A DNA stretch of 64,000 bases from Psoroptes ovis (taxonomy: Eukaryota > Arthropoda > Arachnida > Sarcoptiformes > Psoroptidae). Below the pieces are notes generated by a model, which worked only from the letters and a program-made list of their open reading frames with translations, was not told the DNA's origin and ran no database searches. Where the stretch lies: positions 126,501 to 190,500 of the forward strand of contig PQWQ01000024.1 in the NCBI GenBank assembly GCA_002943765.1, written 5' to 3'. The position numbers and the translations under genes were made by a program. Positions 1 through 11,327 of this stretch are shown here, piece after piece. Numbering within the stretch: position 1 is the first letter of the stretch; each line of letters starts with the position of its first letter.

Positions 1-6
1 TTATTA

Positions 7-84
7 CGTTGTCCGGAAAGTTCTTGCCGATTTTCATGAACAACTTTATCGGATTAAGCTGAATGAACTTTTCGGACAACAGCA
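7..84. mobile_element. Short TA-flanked fold-back element, copy 1
   Basis: About 78 bp. The left end reads TTGTCCGGAAAGTTC and the right end GAACTTTTCGGACAA, so the ends are inverted repeats. The middle is shared with the copies at 15860, 51080, 54836 and 55417. It has no coding capacity. The terminal sequence and TA flanks suggest a mariner-type MITE (inference). Confidence 0.7.
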
Positions 85-529
85 TAATATTTTTCGATTT
101 ATTATTCATAAAAATTATTTAAAAAATTATCAAATCGAATGTTGACCCAAAGGCTCATATGCAATCAATAAATATTTATTTTTTGCAATGACATGCAATG
201 AATATATGTGTTTGTTCATGTAAGGTGATAAATATTATTTGCGAATTGATTTATGATTCGATAAACAAAATTCAAAGATCTTCAATAAATACACACGCAA
301 TGGATTTATAATTATTTTTACTCATTGACTCATTCGATTCATTTAGTATTCGATTTGTTTACACTTTTAAATTGCAGTTTATTATTAATTCATTTACAAA
401 AAAATGATTGATAATTAAAGAAAATGCGATTTTAAACGAATGTAAATGTGTTTGAAACTTGTCTCATTCTTTGAACAAAGTGTTTCCATAATTAGTCGCT
501 GAATCAATTGAATGAATTTGATTTCATCA

Positions 530-694
530 TACAAGATTTCAAGTTTTAATTCAGAGTTTTAAAATTAATTTTCATATTTTTCAAGTTGGTTTTCGTAGTT
601 TTGAATGCAATTTTGAACAGTGAAATTACGAAATTCAATTTTAAAACTACGAAATTTAATTTTAAAACAACGAATTAAAACTTGAAACCCTGTA
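530..694. mobile_element. 165-bp inverted-repeat (fold-back) element, copy A
   Basis: The left end TACAAGATTTCAAGTTTTAA and the right end, reverse-complemented TACAGGGTTTCAAGTTTTAA, are near-identical inverted termini, with TA at both edges. The interior is made of alternating 'AAAACTACGAAATT'-like motifs and their complements, so most of the element can fold on itself. A second copy with the same ends lies at 27647-27812. There is no ORF; it is a probable MITE of unknown superfamily. Confidence 0.65.
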
Positions 695-1309
695 ATGAAA
701 ATCAAAAATAAAAATCATTGATTATTGATTTTGATTGATTCGAATTCAAATTGAATATTTCGAATCGAATTCAAAATGAATGAATGAAATCTCAGCTGTT
801 CTACGCGTACAAATGAAACACATTGTACAAATTCACATTGTTTTTCATTAAATAAGACAACATTTGGAGGTCATCACTTCATCGAACCACCACACACACA
901 CACAGTTACATTGTATTGTTTTGGCCTAAATTCTCATTATTATTATTAATCAAATAATTGCAACAAACCAAAAAGGTTTACACATTTTTGTTAAAATAAA
1001 TGCAGCAGACTATTGTTTTGTTTCGATTTATGAATTCACAAATACAACTCTTTTCGAATTTGATTCATGTGATTCCTGATCAACATGTAATCATTGAATA
1101 TTTATGAAGTAATCAATCAGGAAAGGAGAAACAGTTCCTTTAAACCTCTCAAACTGAATCAAAAACTCAAAATATCGAATGGAATAATATCGATCAAATC
1201 GAATCAAACAAATCATTCCAATAATTCAATTACTCAATGAATGAATGGCGAAATTGACAAATGACAAAATAAGAAATAAAATTAAGAAAAATAAAGGATA
1301 ATAACATAC

Positions 1310-1849
1310 CAAACGATACCAACAAGGTTGATTACGTCTTGTGAATGATTCGTCCATAATATCATCCAATAGTAGAAAACTTGATTGAAACATTTCCATA
1401 CACCAACCCAATAATCGTGCATTGTTCATTTTTGATTCAAATTCATTATCATTCATTGAATTATTTGAATTATTATTATTATAATCAATATTCGATTGTA
1501 ATGATAATGACAACAATAAACGATATGATATCACTAATAATAGACCACGATTCAATTTACCATTTGTTACATTGTATAATAACATATGACGGCACCAATC
1601 ATTGATTATGGATGTATTTGGAAATTTTGGATTATCATCGATCATCATGCCCATTATCGTTGTTTGTTCATCATTATTTTTACGATGATTATTATCATCA
1701 TCATAATGATAATCATTACATAATTGTTTCAAGATAATATCATTGAAATATTTACGAAATTCAATCAATTCATGATGGCGAATCTGTTTAGCCATAGTTT
1801 CATTGGAAAACAACAAATCTTCATCATCATTACGTTGAACATTGGCCAT
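1310..1849 (-). CDS. FPPS: Farnesyl diphosphate synthase, N-terminal exon (partial)
   Basis: This is the first coding exon of a short-chain trans-prenyltransferase, which condenses IPP with DMAPP/GPP to farnesyl diphosphate in the mevalonate pathway. The exon ends with the first aspartate-rich motif, DDIMD, followed by ES..RR..PCWYR, the usual FPPS context. The first in-frame ATG is at 1849 (MANVQRNDDEDLL); upstream codons stay open but offer only TTG. An Asp/Asn-rich insert of about 25 residues follows residue 40. The donor (G|GTATGT) is at 1310/1309, so the last residues are WYRL in phase 0. The remaining two thirds, with the second DDXXD motif, is absent. I could not find a continuing exon between 1 and 1309, so the next exon probably lies left of the window. 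Identity is firm; the gene is incomplete here. Confidence 0.85.
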
Positions 1850-2458
1850 CTTTTTACGATGAATTGAATTGAATTTGTATGAATATGATTTGTATGATTG
1901 GAAAATATTGAACTGAATCAATTTTCGAAATTTTTAAATCCACAAAACAATTTAAAATTCAACCACACATACATGCATATAACCTCAAGGTAAAATCACA
2001 TATAAATAAATTGATGATGATGAAAATGAATTGAGAAATATACACACGGTTCAAATTATTCAAAATTATCTTATATCTTTATATATTCATTCAACAAAAT
2101 AAGGATTAAATATTTATGAATATTTAAACGTTTATTAATATATGAAAACATGCAAAATTCAAGGTAATTTGACAGCAGCAACAGCGACAACAACAACAAA
2201 AAAAACGCTCAGATAAAAATGCAGAAGGAATAAAAACAAATAAACGAAAAAAAGCGCGATTATGACATGTATTTTATGAATTGATCATTTAACCCTTAGA
2301 ACTCGAGGCATTTACAGCGCAAGTCAGCTAGGAGCTCGACGATTTTTCACACTAATGTAAAATGGTGACTGTGAGGCGCCTATCGAGTTGCTACATTAGA
2401 TCTTATGGTGAGTGATGCTCACCGCTCGAGTTTTAAGGATTAAGGATTATTTAAGCTC
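1850..2458. other. Intergenic, FPPS 5' side / ATP7 3' side
   Basis: This 609-bp spacer holds the 5' flank of FPPS and the 3' flank of ATP7, both transcribed leftwards. Its only recognisable feature is a GC-richer inverted-repeat element at 2293-2439, almost touching the ATP7 stop codon. Confidence 0.6.
2293..2439. mobile_element. piggyBac-like MITE with TTAA target-site duplication
   Basis: A 147-bp element noticeably richer in G+C than its surroundings. The left terminus is CCCTTAGAACTCGAG; the right terminus reverse-complemented is TCCTTAAAACTCGAG (13 of 15 match). TTAA occurs immediately outside both ends (2289-2292 and 2440-2443), the hallmark target duplication of piggyBac transposons, whose termini also start with CCCT/CCYT. 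There is no transposase and only this one copy was noticed. The insertion ends 15 bp from the ATP7 stop codon (2459), so it lies in the ATP7 3' UTR or just beyond it. Confidence 0.65.
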
Positions 2459-5400
2459 TCAAACAATCGAATCGGTTGAATTCGATTTATTATTGGTTAT
2501 CGATGATGTGGTGGATGGTGGTCTGGCAATTACAATCGTTGATGGTATGGTCGTCGGCGTTGGTGGTTTATGGTCATTATCATCATTGATTGTCAGTAAG
2601 CGTACATTTTCAAAATTATTGTTATCACTATTGCTAGCATCATCATCACTTGTAGATGAATCTGAATCATCATTTTTGATGGTTGTACCATTTTGAGACA
2701 AAATATTTGCCATCAGCTTAGGTCGATATAAATGTTCAACTTTTTTTACACCTGATTCGGCTAAATTATGTGAATTATGTAATGATAGCTGATCCAAATC
2801 CATAATCAGCGATGTTGTCGATGCTATTGATGATGATGATGATGAGGTTGTTGCGGCTGCAGCCCCTGTTCCGGCAGATGAAGAATATGATGGCGATGAT
2901 ACACGTGTGGCGAACGTAACTCCGTGATTTTGTAATTTAATCCTTGACCTGTATCGATGATAATCATCAGTTTCCAGTTGACGACGATTTGGTTTACGAT
3001 AACGACGTAGTAGTAGAGATGAACAAGAAACAGATATTGAACTGAATGCCATACATGCACCGCTCATCCATGGTTGTAGAATTAATCCGAATTTGATGAA
3101 AATACCGGCAGCAACGGGTATGAATATCAGATTATAAATGAATGCTAATAAAAAATTTATTCGAATGCGACGCATTGTTTTCCTCGATAAATCAATGCAA
3201 GCCACAATGTCCATTAAATCATCCTGAGTCGATCAATGAAAGAAAAATTGATTAAATAAATTGAAAAAAACAAATCAAACATTCGTAAACACACCTTGGT
3301 CAGTACAACATCAGCCGATTCCATAGTGATATCAGTGCCTTTAGCAATCGCAATACCAAGATCAGCTTGAGCTAATGCTGGTGCATCATTAATACCATCG
3401 CCAACCATTGCAACCTTACGACCTTGGGCTTGTAATTGTTTAATTTTATCCATTTTATGCTGTGGTAGTAGTTCAGCATAAATATGATTGATACCAACTT
3501 TACGTCCAATCGATACAGCCGATCGTATATTGTCACCAGTCAACAGTAGTACATTGAAACGAAACAATTTCTTCAATGAATAAATAGCTAGCAATGATTC
3601 TTCTTTGATTGTATCAGCTACCGATATCAGAGACAATATTTTACCATTGATAGCGACCATAAATACAGTTTCACCTTGTGATTCTAATTTATCATATTCA
3701 TTTTGTATTTCTTGTTCAATCGGGATGCCATTTTTTGCCATCCATCTATGATTACCTATTAATATTTTGAATAATTGACTTTGATTGAAAAAATTTTCAT
3801 CAATCGAGAATTTTTTCGAATCATTTTGCGAGGATTGAGTTTCATTGATTAAATACGATGAGTTCGATACAAGATTTTCAGCCAACCATTTTGTTTGAAA
3901 TTCCACGTTCATAGAACTGGTACTTGTGGACATCAACAATGACAGTGATGTTTCAAATTGTTGCAACTGTTTTTGTTCGATTTGACATCGGATACCAAGA
4001 CCTGGTTCCAATTTGAATTTATTATTATTTGTCGTGGTCATCATTGATGATGATTGACCAGAAAAACAATTTTCATCTAGCTCATTGATTCGTAATAATT
4101 TACGGGCAAAATTTACCATCGATATGGCTATTGGATGATCACTATTCGATTCAGACATACCGATCAATATGATTAATTTTCTTACAAAAGAATCTAAGAA
4201 ATTCTTTGATATTCGATATGTCAGTTTCATATTAGTCACCGAAGGCTTGCCATGGGTAAGAGTCCCAGTTTTATCAAATATAATCGTGTCCAATGACTGA
4301 GCACGTTCCAAGGGTTCAGCACCTTTGATGTGAATACCATTTACGGCACCGATACCTGTGCCAATTATGACAGCGCTTGGTGTTGCAATGCCTAGCGCAC
4401 ATGGACATGAAATGATAAGGACACTGAGGCCAATTTGAAATGCAAATTGTATTATAATCTCTTGTCGGGTCATTTGTGAATAAAAATTTTGATTCAATGA
4501 ATAAATCGAATCGTAAAACATCGGGCCAATACACAGCCAAACGATGAACACACACAGCGATGTTATGATGACAAATGGTATGAAATATGATGATATTCGA
4601 TCAGCCAACTGTTGAATCGGTGCTTTGGTTGTTTGGGCATTTTCGACCATTTTAACGATTTGACACAGTTGCGAATCGGCACCAACATTGGTCGCAATCA
4701 TAATGACCATACCGTTGGATACGATTGAACCACCAAGCAGCAATGAACCAGGTTTTTTTGCAACTGGCATCGATTCACCATTCACAAATGATTCATCGAG
4801 CATAGCTTCACCGACAATCATGCGGCCATCAGTGGGGATACGTTCACCTGGCCTTACACGTAAATAATCACCTTTTTCGACTAGATCAATATCAATTATT
4901 CTTTCTTTGATTATTCGAAGATTTTCAAAATTTAATCGTTCTTTTTTGAATTGAATATTTTGTACATCGATTTGTTGTTGGTCAAATTCTAACAATGTTG
5001 CTTTCGATGGACGTAATGACATTAAATTGACAATATATTCAGTTGTTTGTAAACGATTAATATATTCTAACCATCTACCTAATGATATGAACAGCAGAAG
5101 CATTGGTGGTGTATCTAAAAATGTCATTGGACTTTGTGATTGTTTGGTGAGTATGAAATATAATAAAACACCACATGAATAAACATATGCAATCGTTGTG
5201 GCTAGCATAATCAATACATCCATATTAAGATAACGATTACGTATCGATTTGAATGCCTGTGAAATAAATATAAATACAAACAGCTTTAAAAACTGTAAAA
5301 ATGTAAATATTTTTATTTATTTATTTACAAAATTGAGCAAATCTCTACAATTGTCATAAGCGAATAATGAATGAACAAGGTCATTTTTGGTCATATTCAT

Positions 5401-6611
5401 CAATATAACCTTTACGACCACGAAAACGTGTACGTGTATCCAATATGGAACGTTTACATTCGAAAAATAAGTAAGCAAGTCTATGACATTTTTCCGGTAC
5501 GGATTCATGTTTCATTTTCAAACATTCCCGTGGTTTTATGTGCAGCTCTCGAACACATTCAGTATTACGAATACAATGTTTCAATTCATCACGTATGGCC
5601 GAACAAGGTGTTCCATCACCTTTGACATCTTCAATAGTTTCATATACACGTTCTTTTGGTTCAGGTTTAGGCATTTTGCATAACTCATATGATTATTATT
5701 AACTCTCTCGATCGACTATCAGCTGTGAATTTTTAAATGGAAAATCATATGATTCGAAAAAAGCAAATCTATTTCTACTCAGACGAGTCCTTTTAAAATT
5801 TTCCGACTATTTTCACACTTTTTTTTCAAAAATTTAAATGACCAAATTATAAGAGAAAATTACTTACTTGAATGTAAAAATATCGGGCACCAAATATTTG
5901 TACAGGTGTCGTGAATAGAAATAGGAGTAGATTTTCGAGACTTAAACCAGGTATCACACAACAATGACTCGAATGTGAATGATTATTTCGTTCATCGATG
6001 AATGGTTGAATATACATGAAATAAATCATCACTAAAATTGTTGGCACACCAAATATTAATGATATCAGAAATGATTGTTTCCATTTTGATACTTCACGTT
6101 TTAATACTTCGGTAAATGTTTCTGGATCAAATGAATTGATCGTGTGTACAGTAAAACCCAGATTACTGATATGATCAACAATTTTTCTTGGGCCAATCAC
6201 ATTCGGGTAGAAAACAATCAATGTACGGCCAGTATTGTGGTCGATATCAACCATAATAATACCAATCAAATTCTTCAATGAATCGACGATTGTTTTTTTA
6301 TCATCCACATTTGTAATGCCCATAATATCCAAGCGTAATTCTTGTTGTTGATGTGGCTGATTTGAATCAATCACTGATATCAACTTGATATCATAACCCA
6401 TATCATCAAGTGTATCGATTATTTGTTCGACCGATATTTGTCCTGAATCAAAATCAATTTCAGCTCTTGCCGTTATCAGTCCAATTTGACATGCGATGAT
6501 TCCATTCATTTTTTTCAATTTATTTTCAATTTTATCCACACAACTTGAACAAGACATACCTTGAATCGATAGGAAACATTTTCGATGTATTTGGCTGTTA
6601 TTAAGATTCAT
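2459..6611 (-). CDS. ATP7: Copper-transporting P1B-type ATPase
   Basis: Exons 5868-6611, 3295-5256 and 2459-3223 (all phase-0 joins, 1156 aa). It pumps Cu+ into the secretory pathway or out of the cell. Visible parts: an HMA domain with GMSCSSC (residues 18-24); a second HMA-like domain without CXXC; the first membrane segments; the actuator domain; ISCPCALGIATPSA with the CPC copper site; phosphorylation motif DKTGTLTHGKP; SDHPI; TGDN; GDGINDAPA; and final membrane segments matching the ATP7 C-terminus. The tail is Ser/Asp-rich. Metazoan ATP7 proteins often have more HMA domains; only one intact site is present here. The actuator motif, normally TGE, reads NGE (VNGESMPV). The intron at 5257-5867 contains COA5. 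The ATG at 6611 is the first in the frame, but an upstream coding exon cannot be excluded. Confidence 0.93.
5381..5674 (-). CDS. COA5: Cytochrome c oxidase assembly factor 5 (PET191 family), nested in ATP7 intron 1
   Basis: An intronless 97-aa protein with twin CX9C motifs: C-SAIRDELKH-C and C-HRLAYLFFE-C, with further cysteines between (TEC, REC, EKC). This is the PET191/COA5 pattern: small intermembrane-space proteins, oxidised on import, needed for complex IV assembly. The ATG at 5674 is preceded by non-coding sequence and the length fits the family (about 75-110 aa). The whole gene lies inside the 611-bp first intron of ATP7 on the same strand, so ATP7 pre-mRNA must read through it. Overlapping AATAAA signals (minus strand, about 5310-5330) lie between its stop and the ATP7 acceptor at 5257, giving it its own polyadenylation site. 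Confidence 0.92.
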   Translation of the reverse strand: MPKPEPKERVYETIEDVKGDGTPCSAIRDELKHCIRNTECVRELHIKPRECLKMKHESVPEKCHRLAYLFFECKRSILDTRTRFRGRKGYIDEYDQK

Positions 6612-7142
6612 TTTACATTGATTTAAATCACAAATTAATTTATTAAACTAAATTAATTGAATTGAACACAATTTAGAAATGGCACATCAAAGATAATTGA
6701 TTAATTCATTCATCGAAATTCATTGTTTTTGTTTTTTGATGATAAAATCGAAATTTTTAATTTCTGAGCAACTCACAATGTATAAACAACAACAACATAG
6801 AACATATGACATTGGGACGATTAAAATGAATTAATTCAGTTCTTAATTGATCAAAATTCCAATTTTGACTGACTTTTTCTTCGGAAAAAGGCCTAATCAT
6901 CATTCGATTCAATCGAAACAACAACATTTGATTTAATCAACAACAAAGACAACAACCAGCCTAATTATTATCAAAACAACTACGGATAAGTCTTATCAAA
7001 TCGAATAAAAAACAAGATAAAAACACCCAATCAAAAACAAGAAGTGAGTGAGTAATATCAAATAGCATCTTTTCATAGCAGGAATTGATTTACGAAATTT
7101 AACACAATTTACAATAGTCTTTGAGCAATCATTTTGATCGAA
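6612..7142. other. Divergent promoter region, ATP7 / isochorismatase-like gene
   Basis: 531 bp separate the two start codons. The sequence is AT-rich with A-rich and CAACAA runs. I see no clear TATA box or repeat. Confidence 0.4.
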
Positions 7143-7856
7143 ATGGCGACATCAACACCAGCAGCAGCATCAATATGTCGTAATGTTGGTCGATTAATAC
7201 AACAACAAACGGCATTATTTGTTTGTGATTTACAAGAAAAATTTCGTTCAAATATTCAATATTTTGATCAAATAGTTGAAGTATCATCAAGATTATTGAA
7301 AGCAGCACATTTGCTTGAATTACCAATCATCGTAACGGAACAATATCCAAAAGGATTAGGTTCAACTGTACCGGAGCTAGGTTTAGATCAATTTGAAAAT
7401 GTCAAACCGATTGCCAAAACACAATTTTCAATGTTGACCAAAGATGTGATTGAACGATTAAGGAATCAACATCCAAATGTTAACAATCTGATTGTTTGCG
7501 GTATAGAAACACATGTTTGTGTTCAAGGTACTGCGCTGCAAGCCCTTGAATCTGGTTTCAACGTACATATTGTTGTCGATGCATGTAGTTCACGGTCAAT
7601 GGTTGATCGTATGTTTGCATTTGATCGAATGAAACAGGCCGGTGCTTGGTTGACCACTTCGGAATCTGTTATTCTGTCAGTATTTAATTATTCAAAGTGT
7701 TATTTTATCATTTTCGAATTAAATTTTGTTTGTTTATCCCCAAACAGTGGACTGGTCGCTGATGCTTCGAATCCAAAATTTCGTGAAGTACAGAAGCTGA
7801 TTATGCAAACGGCACCAGATTCTGGTCTGTTAACATTGTTGGCCCAGAAATTGTGA
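7143..7856 (+). CDS. Isochorismatase-domain hydrolase (ISOC1/ISOC2-like)
   Basis: Cysteine-hydrolase-fold protein. Residues expected in the active site are visible: D29 (FVCDLQEKF), K92 (AKTQF) and C126 (GIETHVCVQG). The start is taken at ATG 7143 (gaaATGG context); upstream codons give only TTG. The frame is open to 7856, but family alignment and splice sites indicate an intron at 7676-7747 (72 bp, donor GTCAGT, acceptor AAACAG). Splicing gives the junction VIL-GLVADASNPKF and 216 aa, like the animal ISOC2 length; read through it gives 24 extra hydrophobic residues and no stop. Coding exons are therefore 7143-7675 and 7748-7856. The physiological substrate of animal ISOC proteins is not established. 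Confidence 0.88.
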   Translation: MATSTPAAASICRNVGRLIQQQTALFVCDLQEKFRSNIQYFDQIVEVSSRLLKAAHLLELPIIVTEQYPKGLGSTVPELGLDQFENVKPIAKTQFSMLTKDVIERLRNQHPNVNNLIVCGIETHVCVQGTALQALESGFNVHIVVDACSSRSMVDRMFAFDRMKQAGAWLTTSESVILSVFNYSKCYFIIFELNFVCLSPNSGLVADASNPKFREVQKLIMQTAPDSGLLTLLAQKL

Positions 7857-8169
7857 TTTCATTGAATTTGAATGAATTTTATTCGATCAATCGATTGTTT
7901 TTAAATAATTTTTATTCCTTGAAATTTTTGAATTTGCTGAAATTGTTCAAAGATAAACAAACTAAATAAACATAGACACACACATAATAATAATAATAAT
8001 TATTTCTTCTTAATAAAATTAAATAAATTTAAAACTGATTCGAATTATGATGATGATGAAAGGGAGTATTCAAGTGGTGATTGGTTCAACAATTAATTTG
8101 ATTCATATTTGCTGAATGATAGACACATCAATTCGATTAATAGATAGAATTACCAGACATCTAATCCAT
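7857..8169. other. Convergent 3' spacer
   Basis: 313 bp between the stop codons of the isochorismatase-like gene (+) and V-ATPase subunit a (-). It has an AATAAT run and several AATAAA-like signals near 7960-8025 that could serve either gene. Nothing else is seen. Confidence 0.4.
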
Positions 8170-11100
8170 TCAATTATAGACAGTATCACCACTTTCGGTC
8201 GGATTCAACAAGATTTCTTTGAATGAAAATGGTGCAAACGCATAACCGGCGCCCGAATAGAATTTGCTTTGAAATTCAATCCTTGAAATAAGAAAAACGT
8301 AAATTAATTAAGAAATTAAATTAATCTGAGTAATTAATTACCAATGTAAACGCAAAGCATGCAAGAAAGCGCTGAGACCTTCCATAACCAGCAAAACAGA
8401 AACGGTCAGCGATGCCCAGAATGCAAATACACCAAACATCAATATGCCACCGGTGACGCCTTCACCTTGTAGACCTATACGAAAAACCATTGACCACAAT
8501 ACTTCACTTAATTGTGCATGTGCCAATGATAGCGCCCATAAACGTAGATATGATGCAGTATGTGAAATGGCGCCCAAACAATATTCGATCGTATGTATTG
8601 CTTGATGGACAATAATTTCACCCAGATCGAATGTATCGCCATGACCACCAGCACCACCACCACTATGACTTTGCGGCTTGTTAGGGGGCCCATTTTCCAT
8701 TTGAACCGTAATTGATTCACCATTCGATGAAATTGATGCTTCAGGAGGATGATAAAGTAGTTTCAAATCATTTTGCTTTTTCAATATGTATGGTTTGATT
8801 GCCAACATTGATGGTACACACATCAGTGCAGCCAATAATAAGGTAGTTTGGAAAAATTTCTGGCCACTGTACCATGTCCGTAGATATAGCATCGGTGTAT
8901 CATCATCATATTTCATTAAAAACATATTTATCAAATTAATCAAAATCGATGGTGCTTCATTCGATGTTTGCGAGTCGAATTTAAACCATTTGATGAAAAT
9001 CAACAGGTTCATATAGCCAAATATGCTAAGCATAAATATTACTTGCGGTATAAATTCACACAGAACGTTCAGTTGTTTGGCGAAAAATCTATGATTAAAA
9101 TAGCTTAATAAAACACCGAAAAACATTTGTGCAACACCCAATATGACTGATAATTTCATTTTGTATGAATTCAGGAATAAAATTTTATTCGATGACAGCT
9201 GCCAAACAGGATCAACACCGAACAGATATGGACTGCCATTACTAAACGTATCTTTCGGATCTAGTTGTGTGAATGGATTTTTGGGCAATGATTTCATCTT
9301 TGCCAATGACCATGATGATCCAAATATGTTGAGGGATTTGGAGAATATATCATTATACATCAGACCAGTGTAAATGGAAAATAGACCCATCAATAAAATG
9401 ATATAACGACCATTGAAAAACATTAACCATATTTCATTTGAATTCTTTTGTAGCTGTAGATTACGTTCTTTCAGCACCATCCATGCAGCAAATAATGCCA
9501 TCAATAGACCATGACCAGCATCACCAAACATTACGGCAAACAAAAATGGAAACGTAATGATTGTGAATGGTGCCGGATTAATTTCACGATATGTTGCCAC
9601 CCCGTAAGAATCAACGATATTCTGGAAACCACTGGTCACTTTATTCGTACGATTAAATGTTGGTGGTGTATCTTTGGCTTCCATCGGTGATATTACCGGC
9701 GGTATGGTCGAACCAGATCGCGAACAGCCATTGTGAACTGCTTGACAAACACGTTCAAAATCCGATGTAGGAATCCAGCATTCGGCGATTAAACATTTGG
9801 TTGTCACATCCAAATTACAAATATTCAAAATGTAATAAATTGCTTTGATTTTCCGTACTTTAATGAACCAATTACGGACATTTTTAGCTGCGGCCATCAA
9901 TACACGATAACGATGTTCTTGTGTTTGCGACAAAACAGTATTCAAATCTTCGATTCGGGACATAACACCGGTTATCATTTCACGACGATCATTTACACGT
10001 TCTGGACATGGATATAATGTTGCACGAAAACTGAAATTAATCCGAAAATTAATCAATTAACCTTTTGATTGATTAATCGATATACTCACCCTTCACATAT
10101 TTTCTTAACTTTAGTCTGCAGCTGTTCACCTTGGAAAAAAATTATAAACACCGATTTGTAAACATTATCACCAGTATACGGGTCTTCTAATGGTTGATCA
10201 ATCGATGCTTGTTTCAGGAATACATTTCCATGACATGTACGCCATAACATTCGTTCGAATCCAGGCAGGCGTTCACGTAAAATTACGCCAGCTACGAACC
10301 TTAATTTTAAAATTAATTCATTGTGGCAAACGTAACCAGGTCAAATGAATGAATGCAACATACCCAAGTTTCAATGGTCCTTGGCCACCGGCACGTAATC
10401 CTTCATCACCTAACAAATGTACATTATCATCGCCCATACTTGTATCATGCATCTGCATATGATCAACCTTTGTTTTAGTTTTTTTGTTTCCATGATTTTT
10501 TCAAGTGAATGATTGGAATGTATTTATGTATGTTTTAAATGAATAAATCATGCATAATTTAAGAATATTTTCAAAAATAATTAAGGGACAATCGGACCAA
10601 ACACACAAATGCAACAAGGACAAATATTTGAACACAGAAAATAATCAAAGAAATACCAATTATATTTGATCATTGTTTGGTCCAATCGTATGGCGAAAAT
10701 GAAAATTAACATAATTTAAAATAAAAATCAAAATTAAAATATGGTTCAATTTGAATAAATTGTAAAATGAATCAAGGTCTATGCATCGTATCGGTTGTAT
10801 CGAACATGTCAATGTGTACTCAATTTTTGCAAAAAACATACCTCATCAAAGAATTGTTGAGTTTGTTTAAGAATATGTTTAAGTTCGGTCAATTCTAAGA
10901 ATGTTTTCTTCAATGCTTCAGCATTAGCATTCACTTCTTTTAATTCATTTTCCAGCTTTTCGAATGTCGCTTCTAAATCGATCATTTCACGAGGTTGTGG
11001 TGCTTCAGGTGGATCACCAATCATCAAGATTTCAATGCCATCTTTGCGTATTTCTTTCTCCAAGAAACCTGACAAATACAGATAGATGGACCTTATTATT

Positions 11101-11327
11101 CAATTCGATAAGGTTAAAGTGTTTAACATACGTAATTTACGTTCCATTTCATCACAACGACGTATTTCATTAACGAATTTACGTTGGAATGCATTCACAT
11201 TCGGATTGACATCACAAAATTGACATAAACCAAGTTCACCTAGTTCGGAAATACAATTATATGCCGTCTCGGATTGCAGTAACATTTGACAAAATTTCAT
11301 TTCTTCTGATCGTAACAAAGAACCCAT
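8170..11327 (-). CDS. ATP6V0A: V-type proton ATPase 116-kDa subunit a
   Basis: Six exons: 11132-11327, 10842-11068, 10364-10467, 10090-10299, 8342-10030 and 8170-8281 (2538 nt, 845 aa, all phases consistent). It is the membrane subunit a of the V0 sector, carrying the proton half-channels that acidify endomembrane compartments. The N-terminal cytosolic arm begins MGSLLRSEEMKFCQ; the joins GPLKLG-FVAGVILRERLPGF and KKICEG-FRATLYPCPE restore conserved family sequence. The membrane domain contains FPFLFAVMFGDAGHG and SHTASYLRLWALSLAHAQL with the essential arginine. The C-terminus ends in TESGDTVYN after a final short exon. Length fits the family (about 820-850 aa). Arthropods usually have several a-subunit genes; the isoform cannot be told from sequence alone. 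Confidence 0.95.

Larger units (their letters stand above)
1..1309 (-). other. Non-coding stretch left of the FPPS exon (probable intron)
   Basis: AT-rich sequence with no credible coding exon on either strand. It contains a short TA-flanked fold-back element at about 7-84, a 165-bp inverted-repeat element at 530-694 and a short CA run near 890. It most likely belongs to a long FPPS intron, because the FPPS exon ends at 1310 with a good donor. Confidence 0.5.

Noticed and set aside
2412..2696. Plus-strand frame over the ATP7 C-terminus
   Set aside because: Antisense shadow of the Ser/Asp-rich ATP7 tail, extended by the MITE; no domain.
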